Assembly: GCA_014607495.2 (NCBI GenBank) | Contig: CP053154.1 | Location: 8,184,001 to 8,248,000 of the forward strand | Direction of reading: 5' to 3' | Source of the DNA: Carposina sasakii | Lineage: Eukaryota; Arthropoda; Insecta; Lepidoptera; Carposinidae | Length of the DNA stretch: 64,000 bases | Shown: piece after piece, positions 37,026 to 49,224 of the stretch | Numbering within the stretch: position 1 is the first letter of the stretch | Layout: each line of letters begins with the position of its first letter | Notes under the pieces: model-generated | Databases searched by the model: none | What the model was told of the DNA's origin: nothing | The model's input: only the letters and a program-made list of their open reading frames with translations | Program-made: the position numbers and the translations under genes

Positions 37026-40000
37026 GTAAGTTTATTTATAAAACTAGTGGACGCCCGCGACTCCGTCCGCGTTAGTGTGCACAAACATCGATCCGTTACA
37101 ATTTTATTATATGTATAGATAGATAGGAGGTACATACATTTCTGTCCTGTGCTGATGCGGGGCATTACTAACATACATTAGCTGCATCTCTTTCCTTGCA
37201 TACCTAAGATTCGACCAAGGAACTCGGGCATTTTTTCAGGAGATGAACTAACAACTTATTACTGATCATTTAAACGTATTCTTGGTATTCTAAGCTTGGC
37301 TATGTGATCCCCTTTATGATCCTGTTCTACCCCATTTCGGGAACAAAGCCGTGTGTTTCCCCTGTTCCTCGTGATGAAACAAAACGTGTTGTATGGGCCC
37401 TACGAACTTATACTACCCTGATTTACATCAAAGGGACTTTCTTGTTTAAACATACAATATAAGTAAGACATTTTCGTTTCGCTGACGTCAATTTTTCATA
37501 ATATTAGGACAAACAGGTCGCAAATAAAACGCGGGAAGGGTTGCGCCATAAACCGCCCAGCTTCGTCCGTCGCGATATTAAAAAGGGGACGACTCGTACT
37601 GCAATATCACATTTATGCGAAATGTCCGACACCCAGATCGTATTGATAAAAATAAGCGATTTTTTATTGTTCCCCGCTGTGTTCTCCCAAGGAGACCTTT
37701 CCGCTACGGAGCTGATTGAAGTTTTAATCTCGAATCTCGGAGTCTCGGACCACATGACTACTCAAAACAAACAAGGGGTTATGGACTGTGAAATTAAACT
37801 GCATTTGTTCGTATCAACACCGTGTTGACAATAAATCGATGCTCTAAACAAGGAACGGCACTTCGTCTCTTCTATACCACACATAAGTTTTTATCATAAT
37901 GAAAATCGTCTTTTACGTTGCCAATGTGATAACCAATGTATTGGAAAATCGCTGTTCAAAGTTAGTACTATAGAAGAGTCTGGATAAGTGATATTAACAA
38001 TATTTCAATACGAACCCAAACATTATAATTCTATAATGTATTGTGAGAACGAACCGCACAATAAGCAGTTAAAGCCGAACTGTATTGCCATTTTATGATA
38101 GGTGGTCGCATTATCCATGAGAAAGATTTCAATTTCTGAAACAACGGAGCAAATTCGCATGAGCATCGAATGCAGTATGCAAGAGCGGAAAATTGCGGAG
38201 ACGGGCTCGTGTAGCATAGCGACCATGCGCCCCGCGGCTGCTCTGGGCCGCCCTGATAAAATTTATGGCCACTTCCCCTTTAAAACAATATTGAGGGCTC
38301 AGTTGGGATTTATGTCTCGCCGCTGCTGCAGCGACTCAATTTATTCTTCAATTTTTCATACAATAACTCACACACGTATTACGAGTGATGGATGAAAAGG
38401 ACTAACTTTCGGGCTTTAATAAGAGCCTCCAGATGCGAATCTCCAAATTGGCTGAAGTTTATTGCCCACTTATGTCGGCTTAAGTTTCGCTCGGAGCCTT
38501 TCTCTGAGAAAATTATTTATGACTTAGATTGTCTCGACTTTGTACAACTTTGATTGTCGTTTTGGGACACAATGTTTAACTTTGTTGGGAAAATAATTGA
38601 GTAATTTTATTATTGTATATTTAATTTTAATAAAATGGTTAACATGTAGCAGATTTTATAACTTTTATGACTTAGTATAAATTTTGCACGCAGGTCTGTT
38701 TAAAATCGTTTATTGGTGGCAGTGCCTTAATTCAAAAATTAATTTAAACTTTTGCAAGGCTAGCTCGGGAACGAACACCGACGTAAAGGCAATATCAATT
38801 TCATAATTGTAATTAAAAAAACCAACTTCCCCGATGACAAAGTTGCGTACTTTTTTAATAACGGAAATGTTAGCTATCAATCTGAGCGAGGGTCGTGCCG
38901 CTACGTCCACTAATGCTTTAGTGAAAACACTGAAGCAACATATAGTTATTATAGGGATGTTGTATTGAAATATCAAATAATAATTTTACATGTAATCCTT
39001 TAATGTTATGAAATAAATATCATAAATTATTTTAGTGCAATCCACACTTTGAGCCACATTTGTCAATACCTGAGCGACAGTTCCCAAGTTACTCAAGTTA
39101 TACTTAATTCGTGCATTGGTATCATATGGTTGCCGTGTGGCCTACATGTTGCAGAGGCATGTACTGTGAAAGTCAGAGATGAAGTTTTGGGCAAAATGTA
39201 GTCAATAGGATCAACACTTGATATGGTAAATTTACCTAATTTTAATGACAACTAACCAATACATTGAAAACATGGAAAACTCCTGATGAAGAAACATATG
39301 TCTTATTGGCAGCTGGTTTGCTAGGTGCTTATAAATCATTAGATAAATATGTTGTTATTATAGAAGAAACCTAGAATTACAAATTGTCCACTTTTAGTTG
39401 AATCTAATTACTGTGATATTGCGCATGACTAGCAATCAACTCTATTGTTTAATATCCGCTAAACAAATGCTGCATTTAGCATTTAGTCCAGCTGCGACCG
39501 CAATCATTTTATCATTATATAAATCCATTAGCGAGTCTAATTAATTATTTTAAATAGCAAATCGACTGAAAGTTAAACAATAGTAGACTCCACTTGAATG
39601 TAGGTATCTGTTTTATTACGTTTGTAAAGTTATTTCATACAGAATTATTATTGATGTCTCATTCAATGTAGGATGTTTAAATAACAAAATGCTATCAAAA
39701 TTACAAAATAATTATTAATAACTCGTTCCTTTTATACAATGTCTTAGAATACTATTGGCGAATACCAAAATTACCCCGTTTACAACACCTACGAAAGTAA
39801 TATGTGTGAAAGTACGTAACACTTGTAACGAGAATAGGTATAAGTAGGTACGCCAAAATATCAATATATCAAAGTAGATTTATTAATAAGTAGTTAATGT
39901 GGTATTTCTCATAACACTTAATTATGTAGTAGGTAATTAATTTTGTAGGATCATATACTTACCTATCTAATACATATATGACCATAAATTTTAATTACAC

Positions 40001-43000
40001 TAGAATCACCAATATGGCGTAGTGCCGCTAATAGCTGAACCAAATAATTGTATTTAACGTTCACGTAACCCACATAATGAATAACGTATGTGACATTTAT
40101 TATGTGGTCGCAAGGGAGGCCGACTTAATTGTGAAATTCATTCAACTATTGCAAATTGCATGGAATGATTGCATGGCATGATTGTGTTGCATAGTTGCAT
40201 GGCAGTGATGCGGGCTAGTTACAATAACCCAGCTGTAATTGAAATGGGAGTCATTTCTCTTAATGATAACACATACCTATGTGGGTACTCTCAAATATCT
40301 ATGGTAAATCTGAGTCTATACAGGATGTTTTTTCGTTGCCACCCTTAACGAAGGGTACGTACTCTATACATAAAATAAAGTAAGTTTATGTCAAAAAAAA
40401 ATGCTGGGAAACGATGTAATTTTTTTTTTTTTTTTAAATTATTTGATCGAACGAAATTTATAGTGTCCAGTGTTTATGATAGTTTTTTCATAGACAGATA
40501 TTAATTATTTCTCGTGAAAAAAATCGTGCTACACGCGTCAATGTGCATTTATGCAGAAAAACGTAGTCTATTTACTCAACTTTGGACCCTAAGATTTTGG
40601 AAACCAGACACTTGCCAGGTATGCTTCCATGAAAAAAAAATGTTCGTGGTGATGAGGAAATTCCGTAGTTTTCGAGAACGTTGACGACCAAAAATCACCT
40701 GTTTAGGTGGCAGATATCGTGGGGGATGCTGTAGCTAGAATATGCTCAGTAGTCGTCATTTCCTATTGCTGAAAGATGATGGATGATAATAGGTATATGG
40801 AATAGGGTAGCCAGAACTGCAGGCTCATGCAGCCACGTTTAGCGTGGCTGTGCCAGTTGTAAATTATCATTTAGCCTTAAACACCCTTAGCCGACTTTTA
40901 CGACATGTACCAATCAAGATATACCTATATAAAAATGTTGCTAGTCTGTAATACTAAAACAATAGACCTAGGCTTTTATTAAAAGTCTTTAATATAACGT
41001 TGCAGCTTAAATTTTTTTTAATATGCTTAAATAATTTTAATTCAACCCTTTAATACGCCGACTTATTGACATACCCTCGATTTACCATTTTCTATGGGAA
41101 GTTTCCCAAATACCAACTTTTTCTCATTATCAAGTATTATATTATAGATGGGTACACTCAATGTCTTCCCTATTTGATATTTAAATACTCGTAGGCTAAG
41201 GGTGAGTTTGTACTGAGCCACTTAGCACTCAGGAACAAACACGGGAAACCCATCACAACCGCCACGGAATTTTGTCGCTAAGAAAGGATTTTCAGAACAA
41301 AAGGTCATTACAGATTCCATTTAGCTTTCATAGTTTGAAGTAATTTCACGGCGAAATTAGAAAATTAATTTTCTTCCTGTCATGGCTTAGAACAGGCGGA
41401 ATTAGATTACTGTTGTTAGATACTCATACCGTGCTCATACCAACGTATTGTATTTTTGTACAATCTTTTGTACCTGGGTATATTACCTACACTTAAATTA
41501 CTAATATTGTTCTACGGAAAAAATAAACTCCAGAAGAAACGCGTTGCGTTTGAGTATAATTTTTGGCATCTAGGAGTGTAGATTTCCTTATATTTGATAC
41601 AAACTTATCAAATTCATTCCCATCAGCCGAAGCCGTTGAGTGTAATAAAACGAAAATTATACCGGACGTTCTGTTTTATTCGCGAAGTTATATGTCCCTC
41701 TGAAATATATTTTTGTGTACTCATAGGTACGTGGAATATTTTGCCGCCAATCTAGTTTATTAATTTCAAAAGACGAGGAAAATGTGCAGAGAATTCGATA
41801 GCCGAGCGTAAACGCATCGATCCCGCGAATCGATATAATCGATCGAGTCCATTAGAACGACACGCATTCGCTCCATAATTACAGAATTAACGACATGCGC
41901 CTCCTGAAATGGACAAAGCACGCCGGTAAGTGCACGCCGCCGCCATTCCGTGGAAAAAATAAATAAACAGTCGGAACTCAGATTCTCGAGTTGGTATTTA
42001 ATACTCGATCTTTTCTGTAAACCGATGTTTTGAATAATGTATTGATTCGATAGACCGAATCGATTGCAGCTCTGATATACTTTTCCTTTACCATTTAGAG
42101 GTAAGTATATCTAAAGGAAAAAAATCTGAAAATATATATACTTATTTGGATTTTTCCAAAATATATAGGCAAATGACATTTCCAGAATTGTTGTGTGTGG
42201 TAGGGTAGATAATTAGTAATTACTTATACCTACCATGCTTTAAAATACTTTACGTAAAACTTTAGACAGTATGACTGTAATACACACTTTATCTGATAGC
42301 TTGTTAATAAGATCATCATTGTGCCTGAGAGCTCCTTAGGGTGTTATGGAGTTTCTTGTGGAGCTCTATTCCGTAAATCAGCGACGTTTTTTACCGAGAA
42401 AACTAAACGCGCCTAAGCATACGTACCAGGAATATAAAGGAGAATCAGAAGGCCTTATTAACTTGCAGTTCGCGTGAACGGTTAGACGCCAAGTTAAGAG
42501 GGCACTTAACTAAGAACAAAGTTGCAGAAGCATTTTTTACCTCATATATTACTTAATGACTGCTGTTAGCTGCGTGGCTATATAAAAAGTCATAATTTCT
42601 CGTATCCGGCTAAAAGGTAACGACATTAAAACAAACACGCCAGAGAAAACTATGCGTTTATTTGTCCACAAATTCGATTATCATGATCATGGTGAAAAAA
42701 TCTCCGTGATTAAATCCATAAAATTAAAAGATAAACTTCGATGTTATTTCAATGAACGTAAGTAACCAGTAAATATTCGTCATAATAATTATATCAGAAA
42801 AGAAAGGTCAGTTCAGTAGCTGACTCCCCGCGGCGAAGTAATTGTACCGCCGCCGAGGGCCGCAGTACGTCATATTTATTATTTTATTATTAACGATCCG
42901 TCATTAATATACTCCAATTAACTTTATTGTCGCGACGTCGGCTCCAATAAACGAGATATATCGGCTTGCGACGCGCAAGTGATCGATGCGATGAGTTATG

Positions 43001-46000
43001 TCCACCTAGTTACCCTTTCAATTGGGTCCTTGATTGGTTTGACGTACGCCATGCCGTTATTATGTCGATAGTGTGCCAATAAATTGGACCTGATTGTTTA
43101 CTCAAGGTGACCTATTAGGTATCGAAAGCTCAGCGCCGTTATCAAGACACGTTGTTAGACCTGCCATATATTAACAGTAAATATGCTGTAAGCAGAGTAC
43201 GTAGTATTTACATAATAATTACTGGCTTTACCATCTAAAGGCACATCCTCTATAAACTTTTATTGGGAGTCGTTAAACAGATGATATAGTCCGCATAATG
43301 CACAATGTTGCTGTTTTTGTTGTGAGAGAGGAATGCGTGTGCGCATGTTAATGACGTCACAGAGCGGGTAAGCGTCACGCGGTGCACCTCTGCTCGAATT
43401 AATTGAAGCAATTACAAAGAAAACAATCGGACTTGGCTTAATGCAGTAATGAGTCGTGTATTTTTCGAGCAATTACCCACTTGGGTGTAGCAAAACGGAA
43501 TTAATTACTTATCCTCCGTCGTCCAAGATTTAATTTAAATTAACCACCGGACTCCTCATGTGGTTTTATAATTACTTCGAACACCATATATGGATACACA
43601 AATGTAATATTGATATATCGATAGCTGGTAAACAAGAATGTATCGATAATAAAAAGTAGGAAAGTACGAAAATGTTTGTAATGCCTATATTAATCCCTAT
43701 TCCGTATAAGTAAAGTATTTCATGTAATTGCTAAAGGGTTAGCTTATTTTATTTCTCCGACTAGTTTTTATTGCGTAATTTTTATTAATTAAATAAAATT
43801 AGGCACATATAGTGTTTTTGCAAACGAAGAGCTTTTTGTGTCGGCGGCTCAGCGGCTTGGGAAGGCGTGAGAAATGTCTTGGATTGGTCATAACAGCGGC
43901 TTCGAACTAACTGGTTTTAACGAAAGTAAAATTACAGAGTATTTCAACGGAAAAAAATTTACTTTATTACTTCACCAATTTAGCCGTTTAAAATAATCGT
44001 TCTGTGAAATGGAAATTTACATTCTCTTTATTGAATGACTGTCGTTCTGTTGGGAATATTAATTTGTAAGATACAGCTTTTATTTTAATACTTGAAACAC
44101 TTAATGGATATTATTTTTCTTTCTTAATGATTAAATTATAAAGTGTTTCCCCTCGATGACCTATTAGATTACATTCTAAAACCAGGCAGTTTTACAATTT
44201 TCGAAAATATATAAACTTGAAAATTTATTGCCGTCATAATAAAAAATAAACCTAAACCAATTTTAGATTACATTACGTTGTTACAGGCCAGCAAGAAGAC
44301 AATAAGTACACCTTGAGCAGCAGCGTATCAAACACAGGAGCCACTCGACTATGTGCGCAGTGCGGGAAGGTGATCACAGAGCGGTTCCTCCTCAAAGCCA
44401 TGGAGAGGTTCTGGCATGAGGACTGCTTGAAGTGCGGCTGCTGCGACTGCAGGCTTGGCGAAGTCGGCTCTAAGCTTTACTACAAAGCCGACCTTATGCT
44501 GTGCAAGAGAGATTATCTTAGGTATGTTAGTTTATGGCTATTCATGTAGCACAATATTTATTTATTGTATTCTTTATTCATGACAAAAACTTAAAACTAA
44601 ATACAACGTCCCACAAAACTGCTTATGTGTATTATAAAACAGAAGGACATAACTAAAACCCATAAAGGCTTCTTTTGATTATGTTATCCTCAAAACATTG
44701 AAAAGTCATATTCGTGGAAATATTGCTTCGTAGACAGACATGTGAAGATAGAGCTAAATTTCAAGGGCAGTAAAGTTGATATAGCCCATATTTTTAACTA
44801 CCCCAGATTCTAGTACACTTAACAATAAAGTAAGAACATCAACGCATTGTGGCCTACATAAATTTGCAACGTACTTCCTCGATTAGCCATTTAGAATGAT
44901 TGTAGCGTGCGTTCCAAGTGCTCTTGTTTTATAAGCCGTATTTCATGTTTAATAGCGGCTCTTATTCGTTCTAACAGGTTATTCGGAGCCACCGGCAACT
45001 GTGTGGCGTGCAACAAAGTCATTCCCGCCTTCGAAATGGTAATGCGAGCCAAGAGTTTCGTTTACCACTTAGAATGTTTCGCCTGTCAACAGTGCAATCA
45101 CAGGTACAGATTCCGATCACAACTTTGCCTTCACCAAACTTTTTAAATCTCGTTCAATTGTCCTAACAGAGTATAATTTGTTCAGGTTCTGCGTAGGGGA
45201 CAGGTTCTACCTCTGCGATAACAAAATCCTCTGCGAGTACGACTACGAGGAGAGGCTGGTGTTCGCGAGCATGGCGGCAAACCCGAGCGGCCTCGCACAC
45301 ATTCGGAGACAGGTCAGCGGACTACAGGTGAATATTTCAGGAAATACACAACAACGGTCTAGACACATCTAATTTAAATTGAACTGATTCCCCGAATAAC
45401 GACAATCCGCCCTATTGATTGACCCCTTTTCATTTCACATACGTAATATGAGTAGGCGGGGTTGCAGATGTTTATTTCTGAAGTTGTTGCAATGGCACAG
45501 GATCTAATTTTATGGTGTCGCGCCTGGGCTGGTTCCCATCACCTCAGGTCGACGTGGCCCTCGTGCCACTGACGTGGTCCAATGCGATCTGTGAGCCCAT
45601 AACTAGTTATTTCCACCCCATGTACTAAATTATTGTTACCTTAATATCCATAGCTCAGCGTTAAAATTACCTCCGCCAACAGTGAAATTGCTGACAATTT
45701 ACGTTATTAAACTGGTATTTACCAATTTAATACGGACTTAGATCTGTAGATATTTCAACAACACGCAGCAATTTAGCGAAATTGAAAAAGGTTATTCCAC
45801 TGTAATAGCGAGAAGATAATTTTGACCTGTAGTATAAAGTAGATATTTTTTTCTATCAAATGTCGCCGTTCCAAAATAAGGGGCTCGTGAAAAAGTCGGT
45901 TTGGCGAAGTAAATAACTCCCACAAGGACACTGTTAGTGGGAGATTCTATCTCCACTTTATTATGTTTCTTTTGTGATCATTAATCTTTCTCGTACGAAC

Positions 46001-46531
46001 GCTTGTCGGAATGTGAATGTGGGAGAATCTATTTCATTTTATGAGTCGCGCGAGTAGAGGGGCCCATTCAGGCGGGCGACATTTCTAATCGACTTTTTGA
46101 TTGCGCCCACGGTCTACTGTTTGGGGGTTGACATGTGAATTGGTAGCATAGGAAATTGAACTAAATTATAAGACCTCTTAGTGTGCTTCTGAAATGCATA
46201 GAAAAATTCAAAACTTGTCTTGCATTCAAAACTTGCATTCACATGTCTAAAGAGCGCAGAAAAATCAACGTTGTAGAAATGTTGAACACCTATCCACACG
46301 TATCTATCGAGTTTATTTCGAATTTTCTGTTCATAAAAGCTAGTTCTCAACTCTCTCTCAAATGGTTCATTCTTTCTCCAGTCGCCGAGTGCAGGCTACA
46401 TGAACGCAGCAGGCTGTGGCAATGGCGCGGCTGCTATAGACAAGGAGGGCGGCGGATGCGCGGGCGCAGACGATGCGTCCAGCGGCTACGGCAGCCCGCC
46501 CGACGCCGACGTGTGCGACGCCGCGCGATGA
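36977..46531 (+). CDS. Bx: LIM-only transcription cofactor (LMO/Beadex orthologue), five coding exons
   Basis: The joined exons 36977-37025, 44287-44521, 44978-45103, 45186-45327 and 46382-46531 give 702 nt, that is 233 residues plus TGA. Every junction is GT-AG and keeps frame. LIM1 (about residues 39-92) has zinc ligands C39, C42, H60, C63, C66, C69, C89, D92; LIM2 (about 103-156) has C103, C106, H125, C128, C131, C134, C153, D156. The linker and LIM2 (for example [16 protein letters not shown] and [16 protein letters not shown]) are typical of insect dLMO. The protein has no DNA-binding domain. Family knowledge: LMO proteins bind LDB/Chip through the LIM domains and compete with LIM-homeodomain factors such as Apterous, acting in the nucleus in wing and neural development. 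The C-terminal 49 residues are Gly/Ala/Asp-rich and look unstructured. The orthology rests on recognition by eye. Alternative N-termini from other promoters are possible. Confidence 0.95.
37043..37120 (-). repeat. Short GTGGACGCCCGCG repeat fragment just after the LMO exon 1 donor
   Basis: ACTAGTGGACGCCCGCGACT matches the tails at 36.0 and 63.7 kb, here inverted relative to 36.0 kb. It begins only 17 bases after the donor at 37026. Confidence 0.75.
40317..40703. mobile_element. CAGG(A/G)TG-ended MITE, copy 2 (inverted)
   Basis: It starts TATACAGGATGTTTTTTCG and ends GACCAAAAATCACCTGTTTA. The interior is the reverse complement of 19377-19744, including TGCATTTATGCAGAAAAACG. It lies in the large LMO intron. 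Confidence 0.75.
44287..44521 (+). CDS. Bx: LMO coding exon 2, complete LIM1 domain
   Basis: Acceptor TTGTTACAG ends at 44286 and donor AG|GTATGT starts at 44522. The exon encodes a short polar, Ser-rich lead-in (residues 17-36) and all of LIM1, with both zinc fingers complete (CAQC, HEDC, CGCC, CKRD). It ends two bases into the Arg95 codon. The start codon is not in this exon. The frame is open upstream to the acceptor with no Met, which agrees with a separate first coding exon. Confidence 0.95.
44978..45103 (+). CDS. Bx: LMO coding exon 3, first two-thirds of LIM2
   Basis: Acceptor CGTTCTAACAG ends at 44977 and donor CAG|GTACAG starts at 45104. It encodes LFGATGN, then the LIM2 ligands CVAC, HLEC and CQQC. 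The length is 126 nt, so it is symmetrical: skipping it would keep frame but delete most of LIM2. The intron before it is 456 bp. Confidence 0.95.
45186..45327 (+). CDS. Bx: LMO coding exon 4, end of LIM2 and C-flank
   Basis: The preceding intron is only 82 bp (45104-45185). Acceptor AATTTGTTCAG ends at 45185 and donor CTACAG|GTGAAT starts at 45328. The exon supplies the last LIM2 ligands (LCEYD) and the conserved [10 protein letters not shown] tail, then a short linker ending SGLQ in phase 0. If the next intron were retained, the frame would stay open for 15 more codons and stop at 45370-45372, giving a different short C-terminus. Confidence 0.95.
46382..46531 (+). CDS. Bx: LMO terminal coding exon, Gly/Ala/Asp-rich tail
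   Basis: Acceptor CATTCTTTCTCCAG ends at 46381; phase 0 continues from exon 4. It encodes 49 residues starting [11 protein letters not shown] and ending DADVCDAAR, followed by TGA at 46529-46531. The tail is rich in Gly, Ala and Asp with an SSGYGSPPD motif and no recognisable domain. Base composition is much more GC-rich than the surrounding introns, as expected for coding sequence. A second frame is open through this exon to 46569, rich in Arg; I prefer the phase-0 frame because it follows the splice phase. Confidence 0.85.
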   Translation, partial: SPSAGYMNAAGCGNGAAAIDKEGGGCAGADDASSGYGSPPDADVCDAAR

Positions 46532-47760
46532 CCGACGATGCATCGCCGAATACTCACTTCGGTGAGTAATTTTTGGCCATCCTGATAAAAACGTGATTGT
46601 AAATATTAATTATTAAATTAAAATAAACTTTCTTCATTAGATACGAGTACTACGAATACCTACCTAACTTACGCCACCACAAGATGACCAGATAATATCT
46701 GTTTAGTCTTTATATAAAACAACAGCATAAACATAGCATGACCCCCGACGTTACTCCAAATACACACAGCTTGGCATTAACGCTACAGTGCGAATGGAAT
46801 TATAAATGAAAGCTAACGTAGTCACATGTGTGAACAGGGACTTGTCATGAATGAAAGCATAGAGTGATTTAGTAGTGTATTCATTCATTTATTGAATGTA
46901 TATAGTTATCTATACTTAGAGCTTACTTACGAACATGTCTCGTTTAATATATTATTATAGAGTCAGGAATAGGACACATTTTTCAAGAAATAGCTGTTTC
47001 AGTGCAAAAATGTTAATGGAATGATTTTCTTTCAGGTAAAACCTCACTGAGTGTCGGCGGGGCGGCCGGCCTGACTGTTCAGTGGTTCAGGCGTTCAGTG
47101 TCTAACGACGACATTACCGTCATTGCATAGTAACTAATTATGGTTAACGCGTTATTTTTACATAATTTCTATGAAGTAAGACAAGTCATTAAACCATATG
47201 TTCACACAATTTTAGTATACTCTACATGTTTGTATAGAAGGGAATCAGCTAAGTGCATTCGAGTCTCGGCGAAGATATTTTATAATCGACTCACGAAAGT
47301 GGGCACATTATGCTAGAGACGGGCCAGGGATACGCGGCCACTTTACAAAATGTCCAGGATGAGTCGCGATAACGTTGTCAGAACACGATATTTCCATTAT
47401 GTATACGATTTGAGCACATGTTTACGTGTTAAGATACAGACGCGCGCTGGCGTCGCGTAGGTTGCGCTGTCGCTTCTACTCGTAATATTATAGTCTCTTG
47501 CTTAGCCAATTTTATCCTACACTATTGTTCTAATGCAGATAACGATGCCGACATAACATTGCATTCAAATTAACTATAAGTTCACTGTACAACGATTCAG
47601 ACGCAGACATTAATTGATAAATCGATCTCATTGTTATGGAATGTACTTTTAGAAATCCTAAATATTGTTATCATACAAGGTATGAAATTTTTTAACGACG
47701 ATTTGTTTTTTTTACTTTATTTTCTTTTGTTTATGTAGCTATATATAGATGTTGTTTTTT

Positions 47761-47768
47761 ACCAAAGA
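47761..47768 (+). promoter_or_regulatory. Predicted miR-9a target site (8-mer) in the LMO 3' UTR
   Basis: ACCAAAGA is the exact complement of miR-9 positions 2-8 with A opposite position 1. It lies about 110-120 nt before the poly(A) signals. An AGCTA/AGAT-like stretch just upstream (47737-47750) could give some 3' supplementary pairing. Drosophila dLMO is a known miR-9a target, and Beadex gain-of-function alleles disrupt its 3' UTR. Conservation of the site here is an inference from one sequence. Confidence 0.6.
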
Positions 47769-47879
47769 TAAGTTCCAGTTGAATCTGTTAGAAAATTGCT
47801 GAGTGCGCTACACATTGTAGAAATAGTGATACATAATTATGTTTTTTTGGTACTTTGAAGTGGTGCAATGGTTAGTATA

Positions 47880-47902
47880 AATAAAGTACCTTTGTAAATA
47901 AA
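47880..47902 (+). terminator. Paired poly(A) signals of the LMO gene
   Basis: AATAAA occurs at 47880-47885 and again at 47897-47902, followed within 40 bases by a T-rich stretch (47926-47942) of the kind found downstream of cleavage sites. Cleavage is expected at about 47912-47925. Isolated AATAAA motifs are common in AT-rich DNA, so the pairing and the position after the 3' UTR carry the call. Confidence 0.6.
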
Positions 47903-47921
47903 AGTTAAAATGCTTAAATCA

Positions 47922-48910
47922 TTCATTTTATTTTTGTTTTATTCTGCCACAGCGTGGCTAAAAGATGTTAATAACATTTTATAACGTACCTACCATTAAA
48001 ATCAAAATAACACTTGGTTGCAGAAATGGATAATTTATTTTAGAAGAGCTTTTAACTGTATAAACACGTTACAGTCTGTCACTTAACTAAATGTCAACTA
48101 TAAGGTTCCTCTCTGCAACTGAGGTAAAACATTTTTTGTTCTAAAGCAAAGACATGTTTTAAAAAGCTGTTACAGTTACTACCGGGTTAAGTTAAATTAC
48201 TGCTCATGGTGTAAATAATAGTTCTACGATTTAATGTATTTTTAAAATCAAAATGTGTATGATATTGGCTAGAAGTTAAATTAATTCACCCGAAAATTAA
48301 AATAGCCAAATTTATTTTTGCAAATGAAGTGGGGACATAGCACCGCAATTAGATTTAGAGCCTTTGATATTTTTTTTAATGTGTAAACAAATAGATTTTG
48401 GTCTTAAGTTTTAAACGTTAGTCTAGCTCACTTTCTGAACTTAATGAAAAAAAATTATTAAAAGTGCATTTTGCACTTTCCACTACGATTTTCATCCACG
48501 CCGTGCTAAAAACGTACCTGGGAAATTCACCCATATACATACAGTGATAAACAAAAGGGAAATAATTCAAAAATTTAGATTTTTAGCCATAAAACGTGTA
48601 TATTACAATAAATGGGACTGTACAATATCATTTATTACTAAGTATAAATAAAGCAAACCATAAAAACAAAACGCTCCTGCAGTGCACAGGTACACAGAAA
48701 ACAGTTTTTCGTGTTTATTGAAAAAACGTAATACGTGCACAGAAAAAACTTTGGGACCGTTTTAACATGCAAAAGCATATAGCCTAAACTCAGATTTTGT
48801 TCCAATTTGGAGATGGGGTAGAGTCTTGGCTCAAAATAAATATATCTTGGCGATTCTTTATTTATTGATTGGTATACAAAAGATAAAATCAAAGCTATCA
48901 TATCGTGAAA
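47922..48910. other. Intergenic AT-rich sequence after the LMO gene
   Basis: No exon, RNA gene or complete repeat recognised. Confidence 0.5.
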
Positions 48911-49224
48911 TATACAGGGTGTTTTTTGATCATCAACGTTTCTGAATACAACGCATTCTCTTCATCATCACGAACATTCTTCTCCATGGAGCAATACCTG
49001 GGAAGTGTCTGGTCTCCAAGATATTAAGGTCCAAAGATCTAGAGATCATACACTAGAGACGCTAGAGATCATAAATTCATACAATAAAAAGTTAATTGAA
49101 AAAAATGCCTAAAAATGAAAATCATTTCCCAGCTATTTTTTGGGCATAAACTTACTTTATTCCATGAATAGAAGTACCTACGTACCTCTCGTAAATAGTG
49201 GCAATGAAAAAACACCCTGTATAC
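48911..49224. mobile_element. CAGGGTG-ended MITE, copy 3
   Basis: The ends are TATACAGGGTGTTTTTTG and AAAAAACACCCTGTATA, so the terminal inverted repeat is nearly perfect and is flanked by TATA. The interior AATACCTGGGAAGTGTCTGG matches copy 1. Confidence 0.8.

Larger units (their letters stand above)
37026..44286 (+). other. LMO intron between coding exons 1 and 2 (7261 bp)
   Basis: It begins with GTAAGT and ends with TTGTTACAG. It holds a repeat fragment at 37043-37120, repeat-poor G+C-balanced DNA at 37.5-38.6 kb and 41.7-43.5 kb, a TTGCATGG cluster at 40156-40202, and a MITE at 40317-40703. No further exon is seen. Confidence 0.8.
46532..47921 (+). other. Bx: LMO 3' UTR (possibly containing an intron)
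   Basis: The sequence between the stop codon and the paired poly(A) signals has no other gene. It contains ATTTA pentamers (for example near 46882) and a perfect ACCAAAGA octamer at 47761-47768. A strong donor CG|GTGAGT at 46562 and a strong acceptor TTTTCTTTCAG ending at 47035 could remove 474 bp. The donor is about 30 nt after the stop, close enough that splicing there need not provoke nonsense-mediated decay. The exact 3' end is an estimate. Confidence 0.7.

Noticed and set aside
40820..40855. Small hairpin CAGCCACG..CGTGGCTG
   Set aside because: Too short and isolated to call a small RNA; no extended stem as expected for a microRNA precursor.
46183..46569. Arg-rich open frame overlapping the last LMO exon
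   Set aside because: Wrong phase relative to exon 4; its first half lies in the intron. It is a shadow of the real exon.
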